DNA from: an uncultured bacterium
Lineage (GTDB): Bacteria > Planctomycetota > UBA8742 > UBA2392
Reading direction: 5' to 3'
Length of the DNA stretch: 64,000 nt
NCBI GenBank assembly: GCA_938014885.1
Contig: CALLQI010000003.1
Span: forward strand, 186,001 to 250,000
Numbering within the stretch: position 1 is the first letter of the stretch; every line of letters begins with the position of its first letter. Below are positions 7,704 to 15,579 of this stretch, one piece after another. A program made the position numbers and the translations under genes. Below the pieces are notes generated by a model. It searched no databases and was not told where the DNA came from. It was given only the letters and a program-made list of their open reading frames with translations.

Positions 7704-10169
7704 ATGAGCATACACAAGCCCTCATCACCGCTCGGCGACGCAGTGCGCATTTTTGTGCGCAACAAGCCCGCGCTGGTTTCGCTGATCATGATCTCCGTGC
7801 TGGCGTTTTCGGCCATCACGGGGGCCTTGTTCACGGGTGACAAAGCCGAGCCCGCGGACCTGGTGCGCATCGAAGAAGCCGAGCTGCTGGGCGATTACTA
7901 CGAAACCAACGTCAAGCCGCGCGCGGTAGCGCATCCGGGCAAGACCGAACTGAAGGACACCTTCCTTCCGCCGTTCTCAGACAGTCGCGAACACAAGGAC
8001 AAGACCTACTGGCTGGGCACCGATGATCTTGGCCGAGACGTCGCCGCCCGCCTGTGGGCGGGCAGCAGCATCAGCCTGACCATCGGCTTTCTGGCGGTAG
8101 GCATTTCTGTGCTGCTGGGCATCAGCCTGGGCGGCATTGCGGGCTACTTCGGCCGCGAACGCGTGGGTATCAGCGTGATTGCGGCGCTGCTGCTGTTCCT
8201 TGCGGGCGGGATTCTGCTGGCAACGGATATCGTCGGGCCCGGCTGGGCCATGATTGGCGTGGGCGGGGCGTTGGTGCTGGGAATGCTGGGCATCGCCATT
8301 GCGGGCGGGCGCTTCAAAACGGCGGGATTCTTTGCCCTGACCTTAGTGCTGACTCTGTCGCTGCTGCTATACAACCGCAGCATTGAGACCGGCACCCCGG
8401 AAGGCGCAGTCTACACCGAAGCGCGCAAGACTCACGAAGCCGCCTATGACCAGCTGATGGCCCTGCGCGACTACGGTCGCGCGGTAAAAGCCTGGGAAGA
8501 CGAAGACCCACAGCACGTCCTGAACTTGCCCGAGCGCAAGGACCTGCCCGCCTGGCTGTACGCAGGCCAACTTGACGTGGAAGTAGGCATGAGGCTGCTG
8601 GCACTGCAGGAGCAGCGGTTCAACCTGCAAAAATATGAGTCAGCACTGCGTGAGGCCGAACGCCTCCACGCGGAGCAGCAACAACGTGCCGAATACCAGC
8701 AGGAGTATGAGGGCGCGTATCGCACCCGCCACGAAGAGTCACTGGCCGAAGTCGCCGAACACTTGAAGCGGCGCGATGAACTGTTCAAGGCAGGCGATCG
8801 AGACGCAGGGCGCGAAGCCGCCGCAGCGGCCGACAACGCCCAACTCCGCGCCAACACATTTGACCCTGCAGCGATGATGGAGCGCGCAAAGAAGCTGCAC
8901 GAAACTGCAATCGCGCGCCAGGCCTACGTGGCCGCCCTGAATGCCGGCATTGCCGAAGGCATCGCCGCGCGCCGCAAGGCCATGGAAGTTGCCGCGGCAG
9001 AGCTGGAAGCGATCCGGGCCAAAGGAGCCAGCGACGCCAAAGAACTGCGCGAGCGCCAATATGAAATGGAGACGGTCACCCGCACGCTCAAGCTGGCCGA
9101 AGATGACTTCAACCTTGCCGACAACTCGCAGCGGCGCCAGGCCATCGAGACTGCGCTGAAGGGCCTGACCGACGCGAAGCCAGAACACGCCGGCGTCCGC
9201 AGCTTGAATGACGAGTTGAACGGACTGAACGGCCGCCGCGAGGGACTGGAGGCCGCGCGCAAGAAGACTGAGGACTCACTGGCCGACCTGGAGAAGCGCA
9301 AGAAGGAAGAGGCCCAAGGCGGCGATGTGGCAAAGGGCGTCGAGCGCGCGTTCCCACCGCTGCCAATCCAGGGCAGCAATGACCTGATCGACCGGCGCGG
9401 AAAAATGCGCAAGGCGTTCGTGATCAAGTTCGACACGGAAAAGCGTAACGGATTGACGTCGCTGCGCGTCTCGAAGCAGCTCGATGGCAACTATCGCTAC
9501 GGGTTCTACCGCTTCTCAAGCCACTTCCTGACCATCACCGCGCTGGTGCTGCTGTTGTCTATCGCCACCCTGATGGTAATGGCGGCCGCGCAGGGTGTTG
9601 CGCTGGACAAGTTCAAGGCGCTGAAGCCGGCCTTCCTGCCCACGATCAGCGTCGATGACCTGGTCATGCGCTTCACTGAAATCATGCTGACCGTGCCGGT
9701 GATCTTCCTGATCCTCGCGATCCTGGCGATCTTTGAGAAGGACGTGTTCATCACCATGGGCGTGATTGGCCTGACAAGCTGGATGGGCACTACCCGCTTC
9801 GTACGTGCTGAAATTCTGTCGTTGCGGGAACAGGACTTTGTCCAGTCTGCTCGTTCACTTGGAATGTCGGATTTCCGCATTATCTGGCGTCACCTGGTTC
9901 CCAACGCGATCAGCCCGGTGCTGGTCAGCGCGACACTGGGCGTGGCCGGTGCGGTACTGGCCGAAAGTACTCTCAGCTTCCTGGGTATCGGTGCCAAGCC
10001 AGACCAGACGACTTGGGGCATGATCCTGAGTGAAGGACGCGAGTACATTTTCGACGCGCCATGGCTGACCTGGATTCCGGGTTTGGCAATCCTGTTCACC
10101 GTGCTGTCGTTCAACCTGCTGGGTGAGGGGTTGCGTGAGGCCTTCAACCCGAAGCTTCGCGGGCGTTGA
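7704..10169 (+). CDS. ABC transporter permease, DppC type, with about 500-residue internal insertion
   Basis: I chose the ATG at 7704, preceded by AAGGGGG; an upstream start would overlap the previous gene. The 821 residues far exceed the usual 280-330. The normal DppC fold is split. Residues 1-150 carry helix 1, the GTDDLGRDV motif, and a second helix ending GYFG. Residues from about 650 resume with VDDLVMRFTEIMLTVPVIFL, the EAA loop (QSARSLGMSDFRIIWRHLVPN) and TLSFLGIGAKP. The insertion adds about three helices and then a roughly 350-residue charged region rich in Ala/Glu/Arg, predicted coiled coil, followed by a further helix. The insert's role is unknown. The flanking core suggests a working permease subunit. 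Confidence 0.9.
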   Translation: MSIHKPSSPLGDAVRIFVRNKPALVSLIMISVLAFSAITGALFTGDKAEPADLVRIEEAELLGDYYETNVKPRAVAHPGKTELKDTFLPPFSDSREHKDKTYWLGTDDLGRDVAARLWAGSSISLTIGFLAVGISVLLGISLGGIAGYFGRERVGISVIAALLLFLAGGILLATDIVGPGWAMIGVGGALVLGMLGIAIAGGRFKTAGFFALTLVLTLSLLLYNRSIETGTPEGAVYTEARKTHEAAYDQLMALRDYGRAVKAWEDEDPQHVLNLPERKDLPAWLYAGQLDVEVGMRLLALQEQRFNLQKYESALREAERLHAEQQQRAEYQQEYEGAYRTRHEESLAEVAEHLKRRDELFKAGDRDAGREAAAAADNAQLRANTFDPAAMMERAKKLHETAIARQAYVAALNAGIAEGIAARRKAMEVAAAELEAIRAKGASDAKELRERQYEMETVTRTLKLAEDDFNLADNSQRRQAIETALKGLTDAKPEHAGVRSLNDELNGLNGRREGLEAARKKTEDSLADLEKRKKEEAQGGDVAKGVERAFPPLPIQGSNDLIDRRGKMRKAFVIKFDTEKRNGLTSLRVSKQLDGNYRYGFYRFSSHFLTITALVLLLSIATLMVMAAAQGVALDKFKALKPAFLPTISVDDLVMRFTEIMLTVPVIFLILAILAIFEKDVFITMGVIGLTSWMGTTRFVRAEILSLREQDFVQSARSLGMSDFRIIWRHLVPNAISPVLVSATLGVAGAVLAESTLSFLGIGAKPDQTTWGMILSEGREYIFDAPWLTWIPGLAILFTVLSFNLLGEGLREAFNPKLRGR

Positions 10170-10171
10170 TC

Positions 10172-10288
10172 GGTGGTCAGTTGTCAGATCTCGGTTAACA
10201 GTTGTCGGTTGTCAGTTGTTGGTTGTCAGTAGATGATGGCGGGGCCTCCCGCACTCTGCTGACAACCGATCACTGACGACGGACAACT
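10172..10288. repeat. Facing heptamer arrays (inverted pair) in a 125-nt gap
   Basis: Eight consecutive 7-nt words of GGTTGTC/AGTTGTC type (10172-10227) are followed after about 33 nt by four words of the reverse-complement type GACAACC/GACGACG (10261-10288). The whole unit can fold into one long imperfect hairpin just before the sigma-54 regulator start. No gene is present in the gap. Confidence 0.85.
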
Positions 10289-10294
10289 TCTATC

Positions 10295-11653
10295 ATGCGC
10301 ATCCTTCTTGCTGACGATGAACGTGGCATCCGCATCACCCTGACCGAAGACCTTGAGGATGCCGGCCACTCCGTGGTCGCCGTCGAAGACGGTGAGGCCG
10401 CGATGAAAGAGCTCGGCCGTCAGCACTTTGACTGCATGATCAGCGACGTCGTCATGCCCAAGATGGACGGCATGAGCCTGCTGCGCTTTGCCCGCGAGAA
10501 AGTACCCGACATCATCGCGATCATGATCACCGGCAACGCCACAGTCGAGCGCGCCCTTGAGGCAATGCGGCTGGGTGCCAAAGACTTCGTCGAAAAACCC
10601 TTCAACAACGAAAAGATCGTGCTGCTGGTCAACGGCTACGGCCAGGCGCAGACCACCGGCCGCAAGTACCAGCAGTTGGTTGAGGAAGTAAAGACCGAGT
10701 TCAAGGTAGACCAGCTTGTGGGCGGCAGCCCGCAGATGAAGCGGCTTTACGACGACATCAAGACGGTGGCCGAGAACGACTTCAGCGTGCTGATCCAGGG
10801 CGAGAACGGCACGGGCAAGGAAGTGATCGCTACGGTACTGCACCAGCACAGCGCGCGCAGCGGCGGCCCGCTGATCAAGGTCGCGTGCCACATCAGCAAC
10901 ACCAACCTGCTGGAAGACGAACTGTTTGGCCACGAACCTGGCGCGTTCACGGGTGCCAGCAGCCGACGCATCGGGCGCTTTGAGCAGGCCAACGGCGGCA
11001 CGATTTACCTCGACGACATCGACGACATGCCGATCGACACGCAGGCCAAACTGCTGCGCGTGCTGCAGGAGCGCGAGATTGAGCGCCTCGGCGGCGACAA
11101 GCCGGTGAAGGTGGACATCCGCGTCATCGCCAGCACCAAGGTGGACCTGCTGAAGAAAGTGGACGAAGGCAGCTTCCGCCGTGACCTGTACCACCGCCTG
11201 AACGTGATCGACCTGCATGTGCCGCCGCTGCGAAAGCGCGAAGGCGACATCCCGGTGCTGGTGCAGCATTTCGTCACGCGCTACAGCCCCGACAAGCAAC
11301 TGAACGTCGACCCGGAAGCCATGGCCGCCCTGGTGGGCTATCCGTGGCCGGGCAACGTGCGCGAGCTGCAGCATTCCGTGCAGCGCGCGATCGCGTTCGG
11401 CAAAGCAGGCGGCATGTTGCGCAAGGAACACTTCCTGCGCGACTACAGCGCTGACCTGCCCCAGGGTGCGGCCAACGAAACCCCCGGCGACGACCGCCGA
11501 CAGCTGCGCGAAGTGGTTGCCGCCGCCGAGAAAGCCCATATCCAGAACGTAATGAAGATCGCGGGAGGCATAGAAGAAGCCGCCCAGATCCTGGGCATCA
11601 GCCGCAAGAACCTGTGGGAGAAACGAAAGCAATACGGCCTGCTCGACGAATGA
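10295..11653 (+). CDS. Sigma-54-dependent response regulator, NtrC family
   Basis: The 452-residue protein has three domains. The receiver domain (1-120) has the acidic pair near residue 7 and phospho-acceptor D51 in SDVVMPKMDG. The AAA+ domain (about 140-370) has Walker A GENGTGKE, the sigma-54 contact loop GAFTGA, and the arginine-finger stretch F-R-R-D-L-Y-H-R-L-N-V. A C-terminal Fis-type helix-turn-helix (IEEAAQILGISRKNLWEKRK) binds DNA. It would activate sigma-54 promoters after phosphorylation. The Walker B is Y-L-D-D-I-D-D, not the usual F-L-D-E-I-G-D, so the catalytic Glu position is Asp. No sensor kinase is adjacent. Confidence 0.93.
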   Translation: MRILLADDERGIRITLTEDLEDAGHSVVAVEDGEAAMKELGRQHFDCMISDVVMPKMDGMSLLRFAREKVPDIIAIMITGNATVERALEAMRLGAKDFVEKPFNNEKIVLLVNGYGQAQTTGRKYQQLVEEVKTEFKVDQLVGGSPQMKRLYDDIKTVAENDFSVLIQGENGTGKEVIATVLHQHSARSGGPLIKVACHISNTNLLEDELFGHEPGAFTGASSRRIGRFEQANGGTIYLDDIDDMPIDTQAKLLRVLQEREIERLGGDKPVKVDIRVIASTKVDLLKKVDEGSFRRDLYHRLNVIDLHVPPLRKREGDIPVLVQHFVTRYSPDKQLNVDPEAMAALVGYPWPGNVRELQHSVQRAIAFGKAGGMLRKEHFLRDYSADLPQGAANETPGDDRRQLREVVAAAEKAHIQNVMKIAGGIEEAAQILGISRKNLWEKRKQYGLLDE

Positions 11654-11792
11654 ACAGGCTGCCTACGCGAGAACAAGAGCCCGAAGCAGCTTGCGTAGCA
11701 AGCGTACCGCAGGCAGCGCGCAGCGATGCCGAGGATCGAAGGGTGGACATGCATAGTCATGCCTACTCAAGGCACAGAGCAAGCCTCCCAGC

Positions 11793-12515
11793 ATGACCAA
11801 TCCAGAATCCAAAATTCAGAATCCAAAATCGGCCCCCCCGGCCCTGCAAGCCTTCGCCGCCCTCATGCGCCGCGAGTTCACGGTCGAATTGCGCACCAAG
11901 TCGCTGCTCACTTCCATGGGCCTGTTTGCGGCCCTTAGCGTTGTCGTGGTCGGCCTTGCTGTGCGCACGTTGCCTGTCAACGAAACCTATCACCGCTTCG
12001 TGCTGGGCATGCTTTGGGTTACCAGCATCTTTGCGGCCGTCGTGGGGTTGAATCGCGCGGCGCAGGCTGATCGCGGCCGCAACTTCTTAGGCGCGCTGCT
12101 GCTGATCCCGCATGACCCGGCGCTGGTGTATGTGTCGCGGCTGGTGTCGGCTATGGTGTTCTTGCTGGCGACCCAGGCGCTGCTGGTGCTGCTGGCAATA
12201 CCGCTGCTGCGCTTTGGAATGTTTGACCAGCCGCTGCTGTTGCTGGTGGTGCCGCTGGCTGACCTGGGGATACTGGCGCCGGGCGTGCTGCTGGCGTCGG
12301 GCACAAGTCGCACCCGCGGCGGCGAGTCTCTGTTGACCATTGCACTGCTGCCGATTGCTGTGCCGGTGTTTGCCAGCGCGACCGGAATCACCGATGCGCT
12401 GCAGGGCGGGCTCGGGTTTGCGGGTGCGCAGCCGTGGTTGTTGTTGCTGGCCACCTGTGACGCTATGTTTCTGGGCATGGGCCTGCTGCTGTTCGGCAAG
12501 CTGAATGAAGGTTGA
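11793..12515 (+). CDS. ccmB: Heme exporter subunit CcmB
   Basis: The 240-residue protein has about six membrane helices. After a variable N-terminus it has the CcmB start F-A-A-L-M-R-R-E-F-T-V-E-L-R-T-K, and later A-Q-A-D-R-G-R-N-F-L-G-A-L-L-L-I-P. CcmB is the membrane subunit of the CcmAB ABC complex in system I cytochrome c maturation. ccmC follows 200 nt downstream; ccmA is not in the window. Codons 2-14 are made of a heptamer repeat array, so the annotated N-terminus may be repeat-derived. An internal ATG at 11865 would give a start nearer the conserved region. Confidence 0.88.
   Translation: MTNPESKIQNPKSAPPALQAFAALMRREFTVELRTKSLLTSMGLFAALSVVVVGLAVRTLPVNETYHRFVLGMLWVTSIFAAVVGLNRAAQADRGRNFLGALLLIPHDPALVYVSRLVSAMVFLLATQALLVLLAIPLLRFGMFDQPLLLLVVPLADLGILAPGVLLASGTSRTRGGESLLTIALLPIAVPVFASATGITDALQGGLGFAGAQPWLLLLATCDAMFLGMGLLLFGKLNEG
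11798..11832. repeat. Heptamer array overlapping the ccmB start
   Basis: Five in-register 7-nt words alternate between GAATCCA and AAATTCA types. They lie directly after the chosen ccmB ATG and are translated as P-E-S-K-I-Q-N-P-K-S. This is the only heptamer array seen inside a probable coding sequence. Confidence 0.8.
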
Positions 12516-12563
12516 TGTAGAAGGTTGATGCGGATTGCATGTCCACCAGAGTCAGGAAGCAGG

Positions 12564-12641
12564 TTTACGGTCAACGGTTCACAGTCGACGGATACTGCAA
12601 ACAGCCGCAGATACCGTGAACTGTCGACCGTCAACCGTCGA
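12564..12641. repeat. Facing heptamer arrays between ccmB and ccmC
   Basis: Four words of TCAACGG/TCGACGG type (12564-12591) face four words of the complementary type CCGTGAA/CCGTCGA (12614-12641) across a 22-nt spacer. A large imperfect stem-loop is possible. Just upstream, AAGGTTGATG occurs twice (12509-12531). Confidence 0.85.
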
Positions 12642-12716
12642 CCCCAGCCCGCAACCTGAAGCTGGTACCCATCCGATTGATGTACAAGGTTGAAGGCACA
12701 TCAGGGCCGGCCTCAC

Positions 12717-13463
12717 ATGAGCCAGCACGCGCCACTTTCGAAGTCCACCTGGGTGATCCTCGCGCTCGCGTTGCTGGGCCTGATTGGCGCGCAAGTCACG
12801 CTGTACCTGTCGTACAACTACACGCCGGTGCAGATCACCGAAGGCACACTGTGGGTGGTCACGCCCGATCGCGGCGCGCCGATCAACCTGTACGAAAGCT
12901 ATCGCATCTTCTTCATCCACCTGCCCAGCGCGTATGCCACGGCACTTTGCTGCACCGTCTGCCTGGTTGGGGGCGTATTCTGGCTGCTGACGCGCCGCCC
13001 CGCATGGGAGGCGCTGGTTGTCGCCAGCGCCGAAGTCGGCCTGATCACCGGCGCGGTGGTGCTGCTGACCGGCACCTTCTGGGCCGATTACGCATGGGGT
13101 AGCGGCCGCATTGGCAGCGGCTGGAACTGGGAGCCGCGGCTCACCACCATGCTGATCTTGTGGCTGGCGTTTGCGGCGCTGCTGGTACTGCGCCGCAGCA
13201 TGGACACCCCGCGCCAGCGCAGCATGACCACGGCGGTGTACGGGATACTGCTGGGACCGCTGTACCCGTTGGTCAGCAAGGCGATTGAGATCGGCCAGAC
13301 CAGCCACCCGCGCAGCTTCAGCGACCTGCTGAGTGCCCCTGAGGTAGCGATTACCAAGAACGTCGCCAGCATCGGGATTCTGCTTGTGTTTGTGGCGCTG
13401 ATCGCGCTGCGCTTTGCCAACCACCGGCTGGCGCAACGTATCGACGCCGAAAGGAGCGCATGA
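12717..13463 (+). CDS. ccmC: Heme lyase/export protein CcmC
   Basis: The ATG at 12717 gives 248 residues; a TTG-initiated reading nine codons longer has no support. There are six membrane helices. The heme-handling tryptophan-rich loop reads SGWNWEPRLTTML, and histidines occur in F-F-I-H-L-P-S-A-Y and G-Q-T-S-H-P-R-S-F-S. CcmC loads heme onto CcmE on the outer face of the cytoplasmic membrane. The stop overlaps the next start by 4 nt (ATGA), so the two are translationally coupled. Confidence 0.92.
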   Translation: MSQHAPLSKSTWVILALALLGLIGAQVTLYLSYNYTPVQITEGTLWVVTPDRGAPINLYESYRIFFIHLPSAYATALCCTVCLVGGVFWLLTRRPAWEALVVASAEVGLITGAVVLLTGTFWADYAWGSGRIGSGWNWEPRLTTMLILWLAFAALLVLRRSMDTPRQRSMTTAVYGILLGPLYPLVSKAIEIGQTSHPRSFSDLLSAPEVAITKNVASIGILLVFVALIALRFANHRLAQRIDAERSA

Positions 13464-13822
13464 TGCCAAGCCTGCCTCGCCTTCTGGTCTGTGTGCTGTG
13501 CGCCGCCCTGCTTTGCACCGTAGCCGTTCCGGCACTCGCCGACAGCAAGTCCGAAAGCCTGAAACCACTGCCGGTCTCAGGCGCGGAATCAGCAACGACA
13601 AACACCGCAACCACCGACAGCGCGCTGGAAGCCAAATACCGCGAAGCGCTGGAGACGCGCCTTGCCGCCGAGATCGCGAGCCATGAAGGTTCGCTGCGGT
13701 CGCTCTGGATCGCCAACGGCGCGGTCTGGGCCTGTTTGCTCGCGTTCGTGGTGATGCAGGCGCTGGCCCTGCGCAAACGCGAGGCCGAACTGGCCCGCCT
13801 GCGCGCCGAGCGCAAGCCGTAA
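13460..13822 (+). CDS. CcmD-like small membrane protein
   Basis: The 120-residue protein has a cleavable signal peptide (about 1-27, ending A-L-A-D) and a hydrophilic Thr/Ser/Ala linker. Near the C-terminus a single helix (SLWIANGAVWACLLAFVVMQ) is followed by a basic, Arg/Glu-rich tail. Aromatic-start helix plus basic tail resembles CcmD, the small partner of CcmABC, and the ATGA overlap with ccmC fits. The signal peptide and length are atypical for CcmD (usually 50-70 residues), so the name is inferred mainly from position. Confidence 0.6.
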   Translation: MMPSLPRLLVCVLCAALLCTVAVPALADSKSESLKPLPVSGAESATTNTATTDSALEAKYREALETRLAAEIASHEGSLRSLWIANGAVWACLLAFVVMQALALRKREAELARLRAERKP

Positions 13823-13845
13823 CGCATGCCCCAGTGAAAGGCAGC

Positions 13846-14721
13846 ATGGCCGCCAACCCGTTCGCCGCCCTGTTTGACGAAACGACGCTGGTGCGCCTGC
13901 GCAAGCTGCGTTTAGCCTCAGGCCGGGTGCAGCGCGGCGGCGCCCGTGGCGAGCGGCTTTCGCGCCAGTTTGGTTCAGGGCAAGAATTCGGCACCCACCG
14001 GCCCTACGCCCACGGCGACGACCTGCGCCGCGTGGACTGGAATGTCTACGGCCGCCTCGACCAGCTTGTGTTGAAACTGTTTGAGCAGCCGGGCCAATTG
14101 CGCGTGCTGCTGGTGGCTGACGACGCACCCACCATGGATTTCGGCGCGGTCAGCAAGTGGTTGGCCGCACGCCGCCTGCTGGCCGCCGTGGGGCTGATCG
14201 CACTGGCGGGCTCAGAGCGCGTGCAGGCAGGGTGCCTTTCCGGCGGCCCGGTTGAGACCTTCGACGGCACCGGCGAAGACCGCTTGCTGGAATGGTTCAC
14301 CAGGCTGGCACCGCTAGCGGCAACCGACGGCGCCGCCCTGCGGAGCTTGCTGCAATCCAGAGGCCGCGACACCGTGCTGGTGCTGGCGAGCGACTTCCAG
14401 CGCCGCGAACCAGCCCTTGAACTCTTGCAGGAAGCCCGTCGCAGGGGCGCGCGCGCGATGGCGATCAGCATCTCATGTACCGAGGAAACCCGGCCCACGC
14501 TGCATGGCCTGACGCGGCTGCAGCCCATCGGTGCGGACGGCATTCGGCTGCGCGTCGATGAGCGCGTGCTGGCCGCCTATCACGACGAACTGACGCGCTG
14601 GCGCGAAGGCACCGCAAAGGCCGTGCGCGCGCTGGGTGCCGCGTTCATGGAGTTCGACAGCGGCCAGCCCATTGAGCCACTGGTGCGCGAAATGCTGCGC
14701 GCCGGGCTTGTGCGCGCCTGA
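13846..14721 (+). CDS. DUF58 domain protein
   Basis: The ATG at 13846 (preceded by GAAAGG) gives 291 residues. The DUF58 core is clear: GERLSRQFGSGQEFGTHRPY, then G-D-D-L-R-R-V-D-W-N-V-Y-G-R-L-D-Q-L, followed by a vWA-like fold region with L-L-V-A-D-D-A-P-T-M. There are no membrane segments. DUF58 proteins usually sit beside MoxR ATPases and batABC genes, but none is nearby here. The exact function of the family is unknown; a role in envelope or complex assembly is often proposed. The stop abuts the queF stop on the other strand. Confidence 0.88.
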   Translation: MAANPFAALFDETTLVRLRKLRLASGRVQRGGARGERLSRQFGSGQEFGTHRPYAHGDDLRRVDWNVYGRLDQLVLKLFEQPGQLRVLLVADDAPTMDFGAVSKWLAARRLLAAVGLIALAGSERVQAGCLSGGPVETFDGTGEDRLLEWFTRLAPLAATDGAALRSLLQSRGRDTVLVLASDFQRREPALELLQEARRRGARAMAISISCTEETRPTLHGLTRLQPIGADGIRLRVDERVLAAYHDELTRWREGTAKAVRALGAAFMEFDSGQPIEPLVREMLRAGLVRA

Positions 14722-15063
14722 CTACTTGCGGTGCTCGACAGTGACCGTTGTCGTGATGCCGCCGTGGGCATGAAACGCGCCCACCAGCCGAAGGAACTTC
14801 GGCTGCAGGGCGGCAATCAGGTCTTCGGCGATGCGGTTCGTGACGGCCTCATGGAAGATGCCGACGTTGCGCCACGAGTGCACGTACAGCTTCCAGGCCT
14901 TGAGTTCAAGGCAATGCTGATCCGGGATGTAGGTCAGGATCAGGTTGGCGAAGTCCGGGTGGCCGGTCTTGGGGCACACGCACGTGAACTCGGGCGACTC
15001 GATACGGACTTCGTAGTCGCGTGCGGGGTTCGGGTTGGGGAATACTTCCAGCGGCTCAGTCAT
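14722..15063 (-). CDS. queF: NADPH-dependent preQ0 reductase QueF
   Basis: The protein is 113 residues, typical of the single-domain (B. subtilis-type) enzyme. The catalytic segment E-F-T-C-V-C-P-K-T-G-H-P-D-F-A carries the active-site Cys that forms the thioimide. Downstream are L-K-A-W-K-L-Y-V-H-S-W-R-N-V-G-I-F-H-E and the N-R-I-A-E-D-L block. It reduces 7-cyano-7-deazaguanine (preQ0) to preQ1 in queuosine biosynthesis. The gene follows the VOC-protein gene on the minus strand by 6 nt. No other queuosine gene is seen in the window. Confidence 0.95.
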   Translation of the reverse strand: MTEPLEVFPNPNPARDYEVRIESPEFTCVCPKTGHPDFANLILTYIPDQHCLELKAWKLYVHSWRNVGIFHEAVTNRIAEDLIAALQPKFLRLVGAFHAHGGITTTVTVEHRK

Positions 15064-15069
15064 CGCGGT

Positions 15070-15483
15070 CTACTTGGGCTCAGGGGTGCCGTCGGGCCTG
15101 AATGCCGGGAATGCGCCGGTGCTGTCCAGCTTCAGCGGGCCCACGCCGGTGATGCGGATGTCGCCCGGGCTGACAAACGCCACGCGGCGCAGGCCGTCGG
15201 CGTGGTTCTGCGGGCGGCTGGCGTACTTCACACCGCGGTGCCAGACCTCTTCGGCGAAGCGGTTCACGTTGTTTGCATGGACTTCAATCTGCACGCCGCG
15301 CGTTACCTCAGCGGGCGAGTTGGCCTTTTCGATCCGAAACGTAAAGCGCCCCGTATCGACCATGCGGACCTTGTCGTTCACCACAATCGCGGCCGCGTTG
15401 AAGATGCGGCTGATGAAGTCGGCCTCTTCGGCGACTTTCTCGACGTGGATGACAACAAACTGTTTGACGTCCAGCCCGGCCAT
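15070..15483 (-). CDS. VOC (glyoxalase/bleomycin-resistance) superfamily-like protein
   Basis: The 137-residue protein reads as two beta-alpha-beta-beta-beta modules. The first is QFVVIHVEKVAEEADFISRIF; the second is IEVHANNVNRFAEEVWHRGV followed by a short P-G-D-I-R-I-T stretch where relatives have D-P-D-G-N. This is the layout of single-domain VOC proteins. The substrate is unknown and the usual metal ligands are not obvious. It is probably cotranscribed with queF, which starts 6 nt downstream. Its function cannot be assigned. Confidence 0.6.
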   Translation of the reverse strand: MAGLDVKQFVVIHVEKVAEEADFISRIFNAAAIVVNDKVRMVDTGRFTFRIEKANSPAEVTRGVQIEVHANNVNRFAEEVWHRGVKYASRPQNHADGLRRVAFVSPGDIRITGVGPLKLDSTGAFPAFRPDGTPEPK

Positions 15484-15579
15484 GGCGTTTCCTGAAAGGA
15501 CCGGGTTTCATACTAATGTAGGCGACATTGGGAAGGGGCGTTCCGGCCCCGGCCTGGCCCATAGACACCGCGAGATACC

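Noticed and set aside
10226..11632. 468-codon minus-strand frame opposite the NtrC-type regulator
   Set aside because: Antisense shadow; the plus strand encodes clear REC, AAA+ and HTH motifs.
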